In this document: positions 1 through 11,330 of the stretch, piece by piece
Numbering within the stretch: position 1 is the first letter of the stretch
Layout of the letters: each line of letters begins with the position of its first letter
Notes under the pieces: model-generated
The model's input: only the letters and a program-made list of their open reading frames with translations
The model's database searches: none
What the model was told of the DNA's origin: nothing
Made by a program: the position numbers and the translations under genes
Assembly: GCA_026018925.1 (NCBI GenBank)
Contig: JAKSZU010000004.1
Span: 9,582,017 to 9,646,016 of the forward strand
Source of the DNA: Tupaia tana
Lineage: Eukaryota > Chordata > Mammalia > Scandentia > Tupaiidae
Direction: 5' to 3'
DNA length: 64,000 nt

Positions 1-844
1 ATGAAAGAAGATAAGCTTTGACCAGAAATATGAGTCCACAGGTTCAGTTTTCCCCATGAAACTTTAATGCCAAAAAAGATTTCTGCATATGAAATTCACC
101 CTTCCGCACTCACCTTTACATAATTCAAGCTGCATGTGGTTCCTTGGGGACTTCTCTGGACATTAAGTTCTTTCTCAACAGTCTGAGGATTGAACAGCTG
201 CACTTAAGCAATTACCATCGATTTGTCATTACTAGGGGGGTCTGAAGAGCAGTGGGAGGACAGGCACAGAGACAAAAGATGGAAGTGCAAGAGGGCCCAG
301 GGACAGAGACCCGGGACCAAGAGGCACGGGGACGGCCTTTGTGAAGGCAAGCAGCTTGGAGATGCTAGCACCCCTGCAAGAATCAGAATTCGGGACAAGG
401 CCATTAACACACCCCAGAGGCACAGGGACTTTCAAGCTTTTTCCTGCTGTGCCTGTTTCTCCCCACACCCATCCTTGCAACAATCTCAAGCTTATGGCCC
501 CTCAACATCAGCTTGACAACTGCATCTCAACAAGGAAGTCAGAAAAGAGAAGAGGTCAGAGAGGTTGTCTTTGTTTTGCAGCAAAAACCCAAGAGATGAT
601 GAGGAAAAGCAATGAGGCGCTCTTTGAAAATGGAAGTCCCCTGGGAGCTGTCAGAGGAGAGGGAAACGACTTGGCAGGGTTTGCCAGCTCCCCCACCCTC
701 GGTTCCCAGAAACATCTGCACTGGTGACTTGATAAGGATAGGTTCAGTTTGAGATGACTTCTCCCTCCAACAGAGGAACAGTAGCTAGGCCTCTCTAGGA
801 GGGACCCAGAACTCTGAAGGGGGACACCCTGAGAAAAAGAGCAG
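1..844. other. Unique non-coding DNA
   Basis: No repeat family or exon is recognised here. Several frames stay open for 60-130 codons, but their conceptual products have no domain, signal peptide or membrane pattern, and they overlap each other on both strands. I treat the stretch as intergenic or intronic. Confidence 0.6.
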
Positions 845-1052
845 AGTGCGGTCAGACGGTGCCGCAGTAATACCAGGGGACCACATGGGAAGGTCCTTTT
901 TGTCCCAGGAGCTCCCTGTGCACACCGGGCAGGCCCTCCTGCCCATAGTGCGGGCTGGCTGAGACTAGGAGTGGATAGTGGTGTGAAGACCTGGTGTGGA
1001 GACGCCTGTCTCTTTCTCTCTCTCTCATAGAGGAAATAAATAAATAACAAAT
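845..1052 (+). mobile_element. Family D tRNA-headed SINE, diverged
   Basis: The order of blocks matches the copies at 42,599 and 43,541: an accagg/ggaccacatgggaaggtcc block, a gtgtgaagac block near 990, a CTCTTTCTCTCTCTC tract and a tail of AATAAATAAATAAC. The tail holds a polyadenylation signal, as in T+ class SINEs. The 5' end is approximate. Confidence 0.7.
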
Positions 1053-1335
1053 GAGGAAGGAAGGAAAAAAACAAGGCAGAGTAATTTCCCTCCCCTGATT
1101 CCTCATGAATATGAAATTCTCTCCAGTGGAGGTAGGATGGGAAAAGAAACCCTCCATCCCTGCAGCTTCACTGCAAATAAGGAGAGGTAAATCCTCCTGA
1201 GGATAGATACCCAGGAGAGAAAAGTGGGAGAAAAAACTAGCATGAACATTCACCTCACTCTGAGGCAGGCAACTTCACAAACTTGTTTCATTAAACCCTC
1301 AACACAACTCTGTGAAACGAGTTCTACAACGTTTA

Positions 1336-1745
1336 TTTGTCAGGGGTGGAATTATGACAGTCTCCCCAGAAGGTATGTCCTGGAACCTGTCAATGGCAAA
1401 AGGGTCTTAAGTGAAGGACCTCAAAAAAGACCTTGAAAGAGAGCTCTAAAGGTCATCCTAGATTGTCCTGTTGGGCCCTCAATCTAATGACAAATGACCT
1501 TATAGGAGACAAAAGAGAACAGAAGAGAAAAAGAGCTCACATGAAGGTGAAAGCAGAAAGTAGTGATGCAGCCACAATCCAGGGGATGGTTGGAGCCAGC
1601 AGAAGCTGGATGAGGCAAGGAAGAACCCCCCACCCGCAGCAGCAGCCTTAGTGGGAACATAGCTCTGCCAACACCTTGATTCGGACTTCTGGTCTCCAGA
1701 ACTACCAGAGAGTAAATTTCTGTCACTTTAATCCCAAGGTTTTGG
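1336..1745 (+). mobile_element. MLT1-type LTR (ERVL-MaLR), old and partial
   Basis: The sequence follows the MLT1 order: a GGTGGAATTATG-like start, a middle with ccttataggagacaaaagag, then gccaacaccttgattcggac, cttctggtctccagaac and agtaaatttctgt near the 3' end. This is an ancient solo LTR of a non-infectious retrovirus-like element; no coding capacity is seen. A MIR-like scrap (1245-1335) precedes it. Confidence 0.75.
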
Positions 1746-1811
1746 TAATTAGTTACTGGAGCTCTAGAAAAAATACATATACCATCTCATAGATTCAAAA
1801 ACAAGGCTCAG

Positions 1812-2081
1812 GACAAGCAGATGGTGTAATGGTTATGTCACTGGACTCCCACATAGTCAACCACAGTTCAAGTCCTGCACCCAGCTGGGCACATGTGCCC
1901 AAGATCCCAAGAGGAGAATGGAGGAAAAGAGATTGCAGCATGGCCATCCTCCCTTGGGGATGATTTCTCACTTTCTGTCTCTCTGGTAAGTGCATGTGCC
2001 CTATAGTAAAAATCTCTCTCTAACAAAAACAATCAACCAACCAACCTACCAACCAACCAGCCAAACAAACAAACAAAAAAC
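1812..2081 (+). mobile_element. Family A SINE with 11-bp target-site duplication
   Basis: The tRNA-like head has the B box AGTTCAAGTCC; the core and the CCCTATAGTAAAAAT end match Family A. The tail has grown into an ACCA/ACAA-type simple repeat (2031-2080). The flanking direct repeat ACAAGGCTCAG occurs at 1801-1811 and 2082-2092, so the insertion is complete and made by L1-type target-primed reverse transcription. Confidence 0.93.
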
Positions 2082-2281
2082 ACAAGGCTCAGTGAGGTTG
2101 TCTAAAGATACCTGACTTGTATGAGATAGATTTGGATTACACATCTTGGAGGGAGAGCAAAATGTTAGCATTTTCCAAAGCTTGTCCTGAGAAATGAGTC
2201 CAGAAAGGCCACCTGAAAAGAGTTCCATGGGCAAAAATTTGTGACACACTACCCTGATGTTTTACAGTGGTAGTATATTTA

Positions 2282-2363
2282 GTGAGTTGTCAGAAAAGTC
2301 ATGACATATATTTTCCCCTATTTTTCTATGCAAAGATGTGTCATGACTTTTCTGATGATCCAA
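2282..2363. mobile_element. Mariner-type MITE, copy 1
   Basis: Inverted repeats face each other: GTTGTCAGAAAAGTCATGAC on the left and its near-complement ending TTTTCTGATGATCCAA on the right. Length is about 80 bp and the flanks carry TA, as expected for Tc1/mariner. There is no transposase. Three more copies lie in the window. Confidence 0.85.
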
Positions 2364-2389
2364 TAAAAGCACCATGAAACCTGCTTAAA

Positions 2390-2722
2390 CTTCACTTACT
2401 CAGCAAGACCTTCCCTTGCCCTAGAGAAAGTTAAGTCCTTACCCCAGCTATTCTTCCTCATAGTATCAAGAGGCACAGGGATGGGGCTCTGATGCATAGT
2501 GAATACCTCTGTGGAGGCAGGCTTCCCTCTTTGACACTTTAGCATTACAAGCCTGAATAAATGCGTTTTTGGAATTTGGCTTCCCAGCTAAACAACAAGC
2601 TCCATGAGAGCTGAAACTTCATCTGAATTCTTCCTTATGGTCCCCGTAGTATTGCACACACAACAAGTGGTACATGGCAGGTGTCCATCAATATATGCTC
2701 AATGGATAATCAAGAAAAAAGT
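2390..2722 (+). mobile_element. L2 LINE, 3' end
   Basis: The end follows the usual L2 3' order: caagctccatgagagctg, a tccttatggtcccc-like block, a tggtacatggcaggtgtcc block and ATATATGCTCAATGGA. This is a very old mammalian LINE fragment with no coding capacity. Confidence 0.75.
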
Positions 2723-3039
2723 ACTTAACTCTTTTAACCTAAACTTTTCCAAGTTTATTCAATTATTACATACCTTCTTCTGCAGAACATCAGAGTTGGA
2801 GAAAGGTGGCAGTTGGGGGATTCTGACAAATCTTAGGCTGACGTCACTGTTTTCTAAGTTTGAATACAGACCACTATCCAAAGGGCTTCTTAGTCCAAGG
2901 AAATGCTGCTCTTCCCTGGGAAAGAAAGATACTCGTGATGCAAAGTAATACCAAAGAACACATTTCCAGTACCTATGGGGTGGGGAGGAATGGGTGAAAT
3001 TATTTAAAGTTTGCATAGAAAAACAAACGTGATTTTAGC

Positions 3040-3935
3040 AAAAATGCTAAAATAAAAAATAATGACATCTTTGCCAGCTATCAAAACATAATAAAAATCT
3101 GTAATACTTAAAACTCTTTGGTACTAAGACAAGCCAGTTGAGTAAAGAAAAACAGAATCCAGACAGAAATCCAAGAACACAGAGAAATTAATGTATGATG
3201 AACTTGGTATTTCAAATGGGTTAGACAAAAAGGATTATTCAATAAGGGGTGCCGAAAAATCAACCTGCCATCTGGAAAAATAAAGTAAAGAGTCTTGTCT
3301 TCATTTCTCACATCAAAGCAAATTCCAGATGGAGCAAGGATTTCAACATCAAAAATAAACCCATAAAAGTACTAGAAAGAAATCTGGGAGAGTTTTTTAT
3401 GACTGTGAGTGGAGATGGTATTCCTAAGCAAGACAAAAATCTCTGAACTGAAAAATTAAGGAATTGGTTCATTTAAGTAAAAAAGTTAAATTTTCTAAAC
3501 TTAAAAAAGTACTATAAGTAAACTCAATCAACTATCAAACTGGGAAAAATATTTGCAACTCTTATGACAAAGGCCTGGTTTACTTAATACATCAAAAGCA
3601 GCCCTTATAGCTCAATAAGAAAATGGCAAACAGGAAAAAAAATAGACAAAAACAAAACAAAAAACACAGACAACTCAGAAGAAGAGACTTATGAATGACT
3701 ATTAATATATTTGAACAATATTTTAAACATCTTTTGTGGTTAAAGAAATGTGTCTCTTAAAAGGGTAAATCGCCAATCTGATTGGCAAAATTCATAAATT
3801 GCTAAGATGCAGTGGTCGCACAGGAGTGGGGAAATAAATACTCATCGTGTACTGATGTTTAGTGGAAACATCAGTTTGTGCAGGCTCTTTGCTGAGGAAT
3901 TTGGCAACATCTATCAAAATAAAGAGTGGACTAGA
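3040..3935 (+). mobile_element. Old L1M fragment, end of ORF2
   Basis: Diverged L1 ORF2 sequence is recognisable from blocks such as ataaggggtgccgaaaaatc, aaataaacccataaaagtac and aaatatttgcaactcttatg. It continues to a segment resembling the L1 region just before the 3' UTR. It is riddled with stops. The element seems to resume at 4,616. Confidence 0.8.
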
Positions 3936-4615
3936 TGCTCAGTGGATGCAGTTCCTGCTTCAGTAGTGCGTGGTCTGAACCAGAGCTCACCCTGGCCAGC
4001 CCCTCAGGGTCCCAAGTCCCATCTTCAGCCAACTACTGGATCCTACCAGCAGCACAGTGGACCTCCCTCAATCCCAGATCACTGGACCCCTGTGCCTCCT
4101 GCATCTACTGCCTTACCGCTTTGACTGAGATGACATGGCAGTGAGTGACTCTGCCATTTGTTTTCTTCTCAAATCCCATTAAGAGAGAGAATGTGCTGAA
4201 AGCCAGAGAAGCCACATAACCCACGGTGTGTCCAACCTTCCTTCAGAGCACCAAGAAAGCAGCCCGGAGCAAATGAGAAGGCATTGAAACAGAGGACTGT
4301 GCATTCCCTTAAACAAGAGTGCAAACAGGTCATTCTGGAAATTGCACAAACTGGCAGCTGACACAAATGACCCTGCTTGTGAGCTCTCTGAGACCCATTA
4401 CCTCAATGAGTAGACATAATGCAGGAAAAGTGGGGTAATCATGGAGCCAATTCCCATCCAACGGGGTCCCAGGAGTGTGGCCTGGTGGAGTTTGATTTTG
4501 CCAACCACACTCTGGGGGACAGTGACAGGAAGAGCTAAGCCCCAGGCTGGCTTCCTCATAGTCATGGGAGCAGCTTCCCAAACAGTGCATGCATCTTTGG
4601 GTTAAAAATCTTGTA
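3936..4615. other. Unrecognised 680-bp segment interrupting an L1
   Basis: This segment sits between two pieces of L1M/ME in the same orientation. It has normal base composition, no poly-A tail and no obvious terminal repeats. It may be an old insertion or a rearrangement joining two L1 copies. Confidence 0.4.
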
Positions 4616-5056
4616 TCCTCTTTCTGCCAAGAAATGTCAAAACTATACATGCCTGTTAACCCAGCCATCTGTCTTCTAGGAATTATCTTTCAGATACTCT
4701 CACGCATGTGCCAAAGACATGTACCGCTATAGGACTGGTAGTAATGGCAAAGGATAGGAAATAATTTAAATGTCATTCAATGAGGAACTAGTTAGATGAA
4801 GTATAGACCATCATGCAAGGGAAAATTAGACAGCCATGGAAAAGGATGAGACAGCTAATATAGGCACATCCAAGACAGTTTTTTTAAAGCAAGATACTGA
4901 ATGTTCTACCTCTGATGCAAAAAAGATGATGGATGCATAGAATATTACTAGAAAAAAAATTGTCAGTACAAAAGGTATACAGTAAAAAGAATCTTTCCAT
5001 CCCAGCCCCACCCTAACTCTAAAGGAGGGGAAATTTATTCCCTTAAATATGGGGAT
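4616..5056 (+). mobile_element. L1ME-type 3' end
   Basis: The blocks gtaatggcaaaggatagg, aatgtcattcaatgaggaac and agacagccatggaaaaggat are typical of the 3' end of older L1 elements. No open frame remains. Confidence 0.8.
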
Positions 5057-5777
5057 CTTCACAGACAGCCCTTCTTCTGACTCAGCAGGCAGAAGCAGAC
5101 CCCAAGCAAGGATGCAGTGGGCTTCTCTGTTCTACCAGGCCCCGCACAGCTGCCTGCAGAGTCACAGTCATTTCTAGATGTCTTCATTACCAATTGCCCT
5201 TGGTGTACGGAGCACAGTGTGCATGGGGTACCTGACTCCGCGTCCTGAGCCATGACCGCCAGGAGCACTGCCTCCGAAAGTGCTATTTATAACTCCACCT
5301 GGACTCCCAGGCGCTGCTTCCTGGAGTGCCGGGCTCTGCTCTTAGAAGCTCTCTTATGACCCTCTGGAGACATAAGCTCTGATGCGTTGAGTCCTCAGTG
5401 CTGCCCCCGAGTCCTGTACTCTGCCTGGAGAGTGGACGGCTGTCTATCTGGAGTACAGAGTGTTGCTTGCCTGGAGCTCAGAATTCTTCAGTCCCATGGG
5501 GAACTGAACAGAGCCTGAGAGTAGTGGCTACTACACGCGTGGGTCACAGGTTGAGTGTGGGATTTCAGGCACTGAATACTCGAAGTTATGCTCATGCCCG
5601 TCCAACTGGGAGGCCCCTCTCCCACAGCCACCAGCACCAGCACCTCTTTCTAAGGAATCACTTACTGTCGATTACTGTTTCAGGCTAGTTTTTCTTTCCC
5701 ATCCTCCCATGTGACTTCTTATATGGCACCTTTCCAGCATAACTTTAACCTACAAGGGCAGTAACATATATACGTGG
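5057..5777. other. Unique non-coding DNA
   Basis: Between the L1ME end and the minisatellite there is no recognised repeat. Apart from the MEF2/E-box pair I see nothing with a clear function. Confidence 0.5.
5265..5320. promoter_or_regulatory. Possible MEF2 site next to an E-box
   Basis: A perfect MEF2 consensus, CTATTTATAA (5283-5292), stands four bases from the E-box CACCTG (5296-5301). The MEF2 core also reads as a TATA-like element. Paired MEF2/E-box motifs occur in muscle enhancers, but two short motifs are weak evidence by themselves. Confidence 0.2.
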
Positions 5778-5779
5778 TC

Positions 5780-6165
5780 CCTTGACACCTACTGTGTGCT
5801 GGGTACAGTGTTACCATGACATCTACTGTGTGCTGGGCACACAGGTACCTTGATAGTTACTATGTCCCGGACACATTGGTACCTTGACACCCACAATGTC
5901 CTGGGCACATTGGTACCTTGACACCTACTGTGTGCTGGATGCATTGGTTACTTGGACACCTACTGTGTGCTAGGCACGGTGGTAACCTTGACACCTATCC
6001 TGTCCTGGGTAAGTTGATAACCTTGGCACTACTATGTGCTGGTTGTGTTGGTAACCTCGACACCTACCTTGAGCTGGGCACAGTGGTAACCTTGATGCCT
6101 ACCATGTACTGTGCATGTTGGAAACCTCGACACCTAGTATGTGCTGAGCACAGTGGGAGTCTTGT
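5780..6165 (+). repeat. Imperfect minisatellite, about 11 units of 33-36 bp
   Basis: Units start with CCTTGACACCTACTGTG and continue with a variant of TGCTGGGCACAGTGGTAA. Starts are near 5780, 5815, 5848, 5882, 5916, 5951, 5986, 6021, 6054, 6090 and 6125. Units differ at several positions, so the array is old. The unit resembles the gagcacctactgtgtgccaggcact motif of ancient mammalian repeats, suggesting one such repeat was amplified in place. Confidence 0.92.
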
Positions 6166-6550
6166 AAGATTGGCAGTAGTAGCAAAGAATAGGACCTTCT
6201 TCCTTGACTTGGGTCTTGCTTAGACACATGCAGGGTGGTCTGGCTATTTTTTGAGCTGCTCAGAGCTAGGTTAGCAGTCGGCATATAGATCTTGGTTGGC
6301 CAAGCTCCCAGAACGCTGAGGGCTAGAAAGATGGATTGACTTCATTCCAGGAGAGGCCAAAAGACCTGTGGTTGGTTGTGAATGCTGATAGATTGGAGCC
6401 CAAGATATGCCAGGTTAGCCTCAGGGTGCATCCTACAGGTCAGAGGTTAGGCGAGGGAGCCCAGGCTATGGCAGAGTACCTAAGACCTTGCCTTCCTTCT
6501 GCCGTGGCCCTGCACTGCTCACCCCTCCCCCAACACCGACAGGCCGCGGT

Positions 6551-6874
6551 TATAAATAGGCCACTCCATGTCTCCGCGGCAGATTCCTTTGGCAGGTGCT
6601 CCCTAGGAGATGGTATCAGCAGCTGTTTTGCCCCTGGGCTGCAGACCCGGGCACACGGTCAGTGCTTAGAGCACGGACAATGCAGCAGTCGATCTCTGCC
6701 AGTGGTCGCTCTCACCCTCTCTTCCCTCATGCTCGTCATTTCCCCAGTGCTGGCCCCAGCTTTCTGGGGAAAGATGGTTTCAGGCGGTCACACGCTGGCT
6801 CGGGACACATCGCAGCTCCTAATCCCACCAGAATGCTTCTGCAGCCACTCCGATTGTGGGACCCCCACAGTGTC
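6551..6874 (+). promoter_or_regulatory. Possible TATA promoter with first exon ending at a splice donor
   Basis: TATAAATA lies at 6551-6558 in a GC-rich setting (ccgcggT before, ctccgcggc after). A good donor, GTG|GTGAGT, follows at 6874/6875. A transcript starting near 6580 would give an exon of about 295 bases. One frame from an ATG at 6679 stays open past the donor, but the product has no recognisable feature. A chance match is quite possible. Confidence 0.2.
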
Positions 6875-6894
6875 CGTGGTGAGTAGTGTGTGAG

Positions 6895-7078
6895 CATCTG
6901 GCTACAATTCTTAGTCCCAAGAAGGTTGCTTAACTTTTACATGCCTTAGTTTTCTCACTGGCAAAAGAGAAAAGAAATTGTCTCTATCTCATAGGGTTGC
7001 TGTGAAGATGAAATGAATCAATATATCTAAGAGCACTTGAAACAGTGCCTGGCACACACTAAGTGCTCGATAAATATT
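6895..7078 (+). mobile_element. MIR SINE
   Basis: Typical MIR core and 3' end are visible: gttttctcactggcaaaag, ctcatagggttgctgtgaag, acagtgcctggcacacacta and agtgctcgataaatatt. Confidence 0.85.
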
Positions 7079-7109
7079 AGCGAACACACTACACATCTAT
7101 ACTACGAGC

Positions 7110-7270
7110 TGGGACACACAGAACACCGAACATCGTCCTTCACCGGTCTTATTTAACTCGCACAGTGCTCAGGGAGGTACTGTCCTCTCCCTTTTGGTGA
7201 GAAGGAGACTAAGTCAAAGAGAGACAGATTGGCAGGTCAGGGGGTGTCACAGAACCCATTTTGACTCTAA
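7110..7270. mobile_element. MIR-type fragment, diverged
   Basis: A diverged version of the accounting pattern ggtactgtcctctccc, gagaaggagactaag and aacccattttgactctaacc is present. This is the MIR/MIR3-type end region. Assignment is tentative. Confidence 0.5.
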
Positions 7271-7489
7271 CCACTGTATGGCACTGCCCAGAGGAAGTCA
7301 CCTCTTTGGATGGGTTTGTCAGATGCGTGGTTAGGACCCACATTTCACCAGCAATAGGAAATCCCACTGAGTTCCCCTTCACGGATGCCACAAACCATTT
7401 CTTGTGGCACGAAAGGACACCTGGGCCAAGTCACGGTGGGGGTGGCATTAGCAAGTGCAGGGGGTCAATGCGGGAGTCAGTGGTCACCA

Positions 7490-7700
7490 GTTCACACCTG
7501 CCTAGCATCAAGTCGGACACTATCCCCAGGTAAGCTTCAAGCAGTCCTACGACATAGGTGCTGTTTTGTTCCATTTTACAGATTATAAAGAGGAGGTGCA
7601 GACAAGTGGAGTAGTTTGAACAAGATTGCACATTTAGGAAGTGGTAGAACCAGGCTTTGAACCCTAGACAGGCTTCAGAAGTCATGTTCCTAAACACTAC
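7490..7700. mobile_element. MIR-type fragment
   Basis: Blocks ccattttacagattataaag, gaaccaggctttgaacccta and cctaaacactactctacac follow the MIR/MIR3-type order. It is old and non-coding. Confidence 0.65.
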
Positions 7701-7761
7701 TCTACACTGCATGAGAAGCTGGCACACCTGGCAAATTGCCAGCCCAGAGCACACATACGTG

Positions 7762-7797
7762 TGCACACACACACACTCACACACACTCACACACACA
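7762..7797 (+). repeat. (CA)n microsatellite with CACT interruptions
   Basis: A run of alternating CA is broken by two CACTCACA interruptions, so it is a compound and fairly stable microsatellite. Confidence 0.95.
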
Positions 7798-7799
7798 GA

Positions 7800-8463
7800 A
7801 GGTTCAGGGTTGACCTCCAGGCCCTCCTACACTTCAGCAAAGCAGGAAGGAACCCGGGGTACCGGGAGAGGCAGGGAAATCGGGCATAGACTTGGGACCT
7901 TTCAGGAGGCGCAAGGCTCTGGTCACCGCATGGGTCATGCCGAGAACAGCTGGAAGGAGTCTACAAAGCACAGAAAGGGGCTGAGAGCCAGGGACCTGAT
8001 TCTGCTTCCAGAGGCTCAAACTACAGCACATCCCTCCCCTCTCTGGGCATCTTTCTGACCAGATGTTAAGGGGATCAGGTTATGTAAGCACTAATGCTCT
8101 TTTGATCTGATACTCTGTTCTGTCAAGAGAATTGTGGTCCATTCTGGGAACAGAGGGCGAGGCCCTCCCCCCAACTTGCCTTGGGACCGGCCAGCAAATG
8201 CCATTACCATAGGCAGATGCTGAGGAGGTGATTCCTGCACCTGTTTTGTGGGTGGTCCCTTGAAGGGTCAAGAGGTAGAATAAATGCTGGGTGGCCCCAG
8301 AGGCCAAAGCTGCAGCAGAGGGTCGACGAGGAAGAGCACTCAGCTCTGCTTAGGAAAAGCAGTGTGAGAAGCTGTGTATGAAGCGAGACCTCCCTGTCAC
8401 TGCAAGTGTCCATGCAAGGACGCATGCTCATCTTCCAGGGGCCTTGGAGATGAAATCCCTTCT
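7800..8463. other. Unique non-coding DNA
   Basis: No repeat or exon is recognised. Short open frames occur on both strands without recognisable content. Confidence 0.5.
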
Positions 8464-8692
8464 TTAAAAAGAAAAAAAATTGCCATAGGGCATGTGCTCT
8501 GCTTACCAAAGAAGGACAGTGATAGGAAAGTGAGAAATCTTCCCCCAGGGGAGATGACCATGCTGCAATCCCTTCTCCTCCATTCTCCTCTCAGGATTTT
8601 GGGCATGCATGAACACATACCTGGTGTGATTTTCAAACTGTGGTCGACCATGTGGGCATCCAGAGTCTTAACCACTATGTCACCTGCTGGCC
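8464..8692 (-). mobile_element. Family A SINE, minus strand, diverged
   Basis: Read on the minus strand it shows the head ending in CTGGTGACATAGTGG, the core ggagaagggattgcagcatg and the end agcacatgccctatggcaat, followed by an A-rich tail. The many CpG losses point to an older copy. Confidence 0.85.
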
Positions 8693-8744
8693 CCCAAATC
8701 CATTCCTTTTCTACTGGACTCAGTATGCTCCACATTTTAGTCCA

Positions 8745-8850
8745 TTGATTACTTATTCACCCAGTGGATGTTTAGTGAGCACCTACTATGTGTCAGGCAC
8801 TGGACCCAGAACAGCAGGTATAAAGGTAAGTAAGACAGTTGTGCCTTTGA
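8745..8850 (+). mobile_element. Ancient mammalian repeat fragment
   Basis: It carries the widespread motif gtgagcacctactatgtgtc followed by aggcactgg and a gtaagtaagacagttgtgcc block. Family name (MIR/L2-like or DNA transposon) is not certain from memory. Confidence 0.5.
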
Positions 8851-8859
8851 CCACAAAGG

Positions 8860-10409
8860 TGTATGTTTGATCAGGGACAGTGGGAAGGAGTGTCCTGCAC
8901 CGGGCTGTCCCATGTTAATACATGCACACCTATGCAGTATTTTATATCTAAACATGAGGTTCACAGGGGATGAGAGATGACGTCCTCAAGCCCATGTTTC
9001 CAGCCTAGCAGCTCCCTGCCCACTCAGCTGAACAGGGGCTGGGTGGCTGCAGGCCATGCTGGGGAGGTGGCAGACACCCCAGGGTCATGGGGATGCAGCT
9101 AGCAGCAATGCAAGGCAGCTGTGGAAGCCAGTCATAGTGCAGAATCCAAGCGCCAAGAGGGCCTGGGTGCCCCGGCCTGTAGTTCTGGCCTAAGAGGAAT
9201 CAGTGCTGCTGGCAAGACTGGAGAGAAAGATGTTTCAGAAAGTGCAGGGTAGGGGCTGGGGAGAGCGAGGTCCGAATCAGGTGTTTCCTGGAATCCCAGG
9301 AATGAAACAAAACTAGGCCCATTCAAAGAGGGGACATTGAGGACTCATTCAGAGGCCAGGCGCCCTCAGCCCCTGGATGATCAGATGGAGCAGAGAGCGG
9401 GTAGGAGAGCACAGCACAGCCGAAGGCCCTGGTCAGAGAAGAGCCGGCAGGGCCCTGACTTCCAGCTCTGACGGGAATTTCTCTGTACTCTGCAAAGCGC
9501 AGTCAAGACTTTTTCTCACCCACTGGGGTTTCTAGGACAAATGTCTGCTATCGAGCCCTGGGGAAGGTTAGGCCACCCTAGCCGGGTATGTCCTGAGGGG
9601 TGGAAACTGAATGAGTTATGCCGCCAGGAATCCTCAGAAGTGCACTGGAATCCAAGCCCCAGAGTCAGTCCGGGTCACCTGGGAAGTGGGGATAGGTCCT
9701 CAAAGCAACCCTGAGTGGGTTCCTCGTGGAAAGCAAAGGGGCCGGGACATCCCTGAAGAGGCCTTGGGGATGGCGGAACACCAGATGAAAAGTCGGGGGA
9801 CTTGCTTAGAGGACTTGCTTCTGAAATAAAACTGACAATCAAGGAGGGTTCAGAGAGCTCCTCCAGATGGCGTTCCTGCCTGTGCCCGGCTTTCATCATG
9901 GAAGCCTCTGGTAGCTGCTCTCATTGGCAGGAGGGCCCAGGGGATCGAGGCGGCCTGTCTCTAGCCACCGTTCCATTCACTGAAAACGACAGAGCTCGGG
10001 ATCGTGCTCCAACGTGCCGGGCCAGCTGGTCACTTTGCGTGATCACCTCTCATTCTCTCCAGCAGCCGGGTGGGGAAAAGTGAGATTGGGAGGGTTTGGG
10101 TATTCGCCCAAGGTCATAGGTTAGAGGAAATTCAGCAGAGAGGAAATTCAGACCTTAGTAGCTGGGAGCTGCACCCTTGACTGCCCTGTCCCCATGTCCC
10201 TCGTCCTGACGTGGCTCCTGAGTGACAGCACAGGGACGTCTTGCCTTATGGCTTTCCACGTGGCGTTTTGATAACTACAACAACCGCACTCCCCCTTGCC
10301 TATGGGGACCATGCTGCTGGCTTCCCTGTCAGCTCAGGGCATCAGAAACACATCGCTGCTTCCACTCTGGCTTTCCTCCACGTGGCAGCTGGGACCTCCA
10401 ATCCACTGA
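8860..10409. other. Unique non-coding DNA, moderately GC-rich
   Basis: About 1.5 kb without a recognised repeat except a faint MIR-like piece near 10,040-10,190. Open frames of 70-93 codons exist on both strands and show no domain. It could contain conserved non-coding sequence, but no motif stands out. Confidence 0.5.
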
Positions 10410-10663
10410 TTTTTTTTTCAAAAAACATGACTGCAGGGTATCTGTACTTGCTGGAGAGAGACAGAGACAGAGAGATAAAGTGAAAAATCACCCCCCATGG
10501 GGGATGGTCACACCACAATCCCTTCTCGCCCAGTCTCCTCTATGGATTTTCGGTGTACACACACATACGCCCGACATGTTTTTCAAGCTGCTGGACCCAG
10601 GATTTGAACTGCAGTCAGCCAGGTGGGATCCAGTGACATAAACACCATACCACCTGTCAGTCC
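10410..10663 (-). mobile_element. Family A/C SINE, minus strand
   Basis: On the minus strand the head reads GACTGACAGGTGGTATGGTG, the core includes gggattgtggtgtgacc and the pyrimidine tract is ctctctgtctctgtctc. It ends in an A-rich tail at 10,410-10,430. Confidence 0.85.
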
Positions 10664-11314
10664 ACAATGGATTCTCAATGCCAATGCTCCTCCTTAGGTA
10701 ATATTTGCCCCAAATTTGTAATAGTGCCATCCCCCTGCTCCCCATTCCTCACTCACGTATCAGCCCGCCCACAGCCCTGGAGCGGATGAGCTGGAGGCAG
10801 GCTGGCTGGGTCTGACACCGCGTGCCTCGTCTCCCTCTCACTGTGATCTCTCCCTAAATATCTCCCGATGATGTCACAGGCGTTAAGCCCGAGCCTCATC
10901 CACATTTAGTCCAGCTTCCCCAGCCACAGAAAAGCGTCTTTCTCCAGAACTGCCTCTGCCAGCTGAGAGTTTTCTATCTTCAAATGGTCCAGCCCAGCAT
11001 GTCCAAAAACCTTCCTCTAAGTTAACTGGGATCTGCCGGGCCGCATTCATCCCAGGACAGATCCGGATATTAGGCAGACTGGCCACCATGGTTGACAGGG
11101 GGAGCTGGACCCGTAGCTCCATCTGGCTCACTTCTGAACAAGCCCAGGCATTCGGCTCTGGAATAAATGCCACTGTGCATTGTGACTTGTTTCTTGCCTC
11201 CTCTCCCTAACTAGACTGTAGCATCTTAAGGGTAGGTAGTTCATGTCATACGGACCAAATCAACCACTGTAGAAAGAGAAGAGGGGAGCTCTCATGTACT
11301 GGACACCTGATTGG
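10664..11314. other. Unique non-coding DNA with a short L2 3' remnant
   Basis: Most is unrecognised. Near 11,195-11,250 the sequence cctaactagactgtagcatc, ttaagggtaggtagttcatg resembles the L2 3' end. No exon is supported. Confidence 0.5.
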
Positions 11315-11330
11315 AAAAAGGCACTCAGGG

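Noticed and set aside
5780..6165. Regularly spaced repeats resembling a CRISPR array
   Set aside because: Units are directly abutting and degenerate, with no unique spacers, and the genome is mammalian; it is a minisatellite.
6336..6893. Longest open frame, 185 codons on plus strand
   Set aside because: It crosses the TATA-like element and a possible donor, has no homology pattern, signal or domain, and competing frames in the same DNA are equally open.
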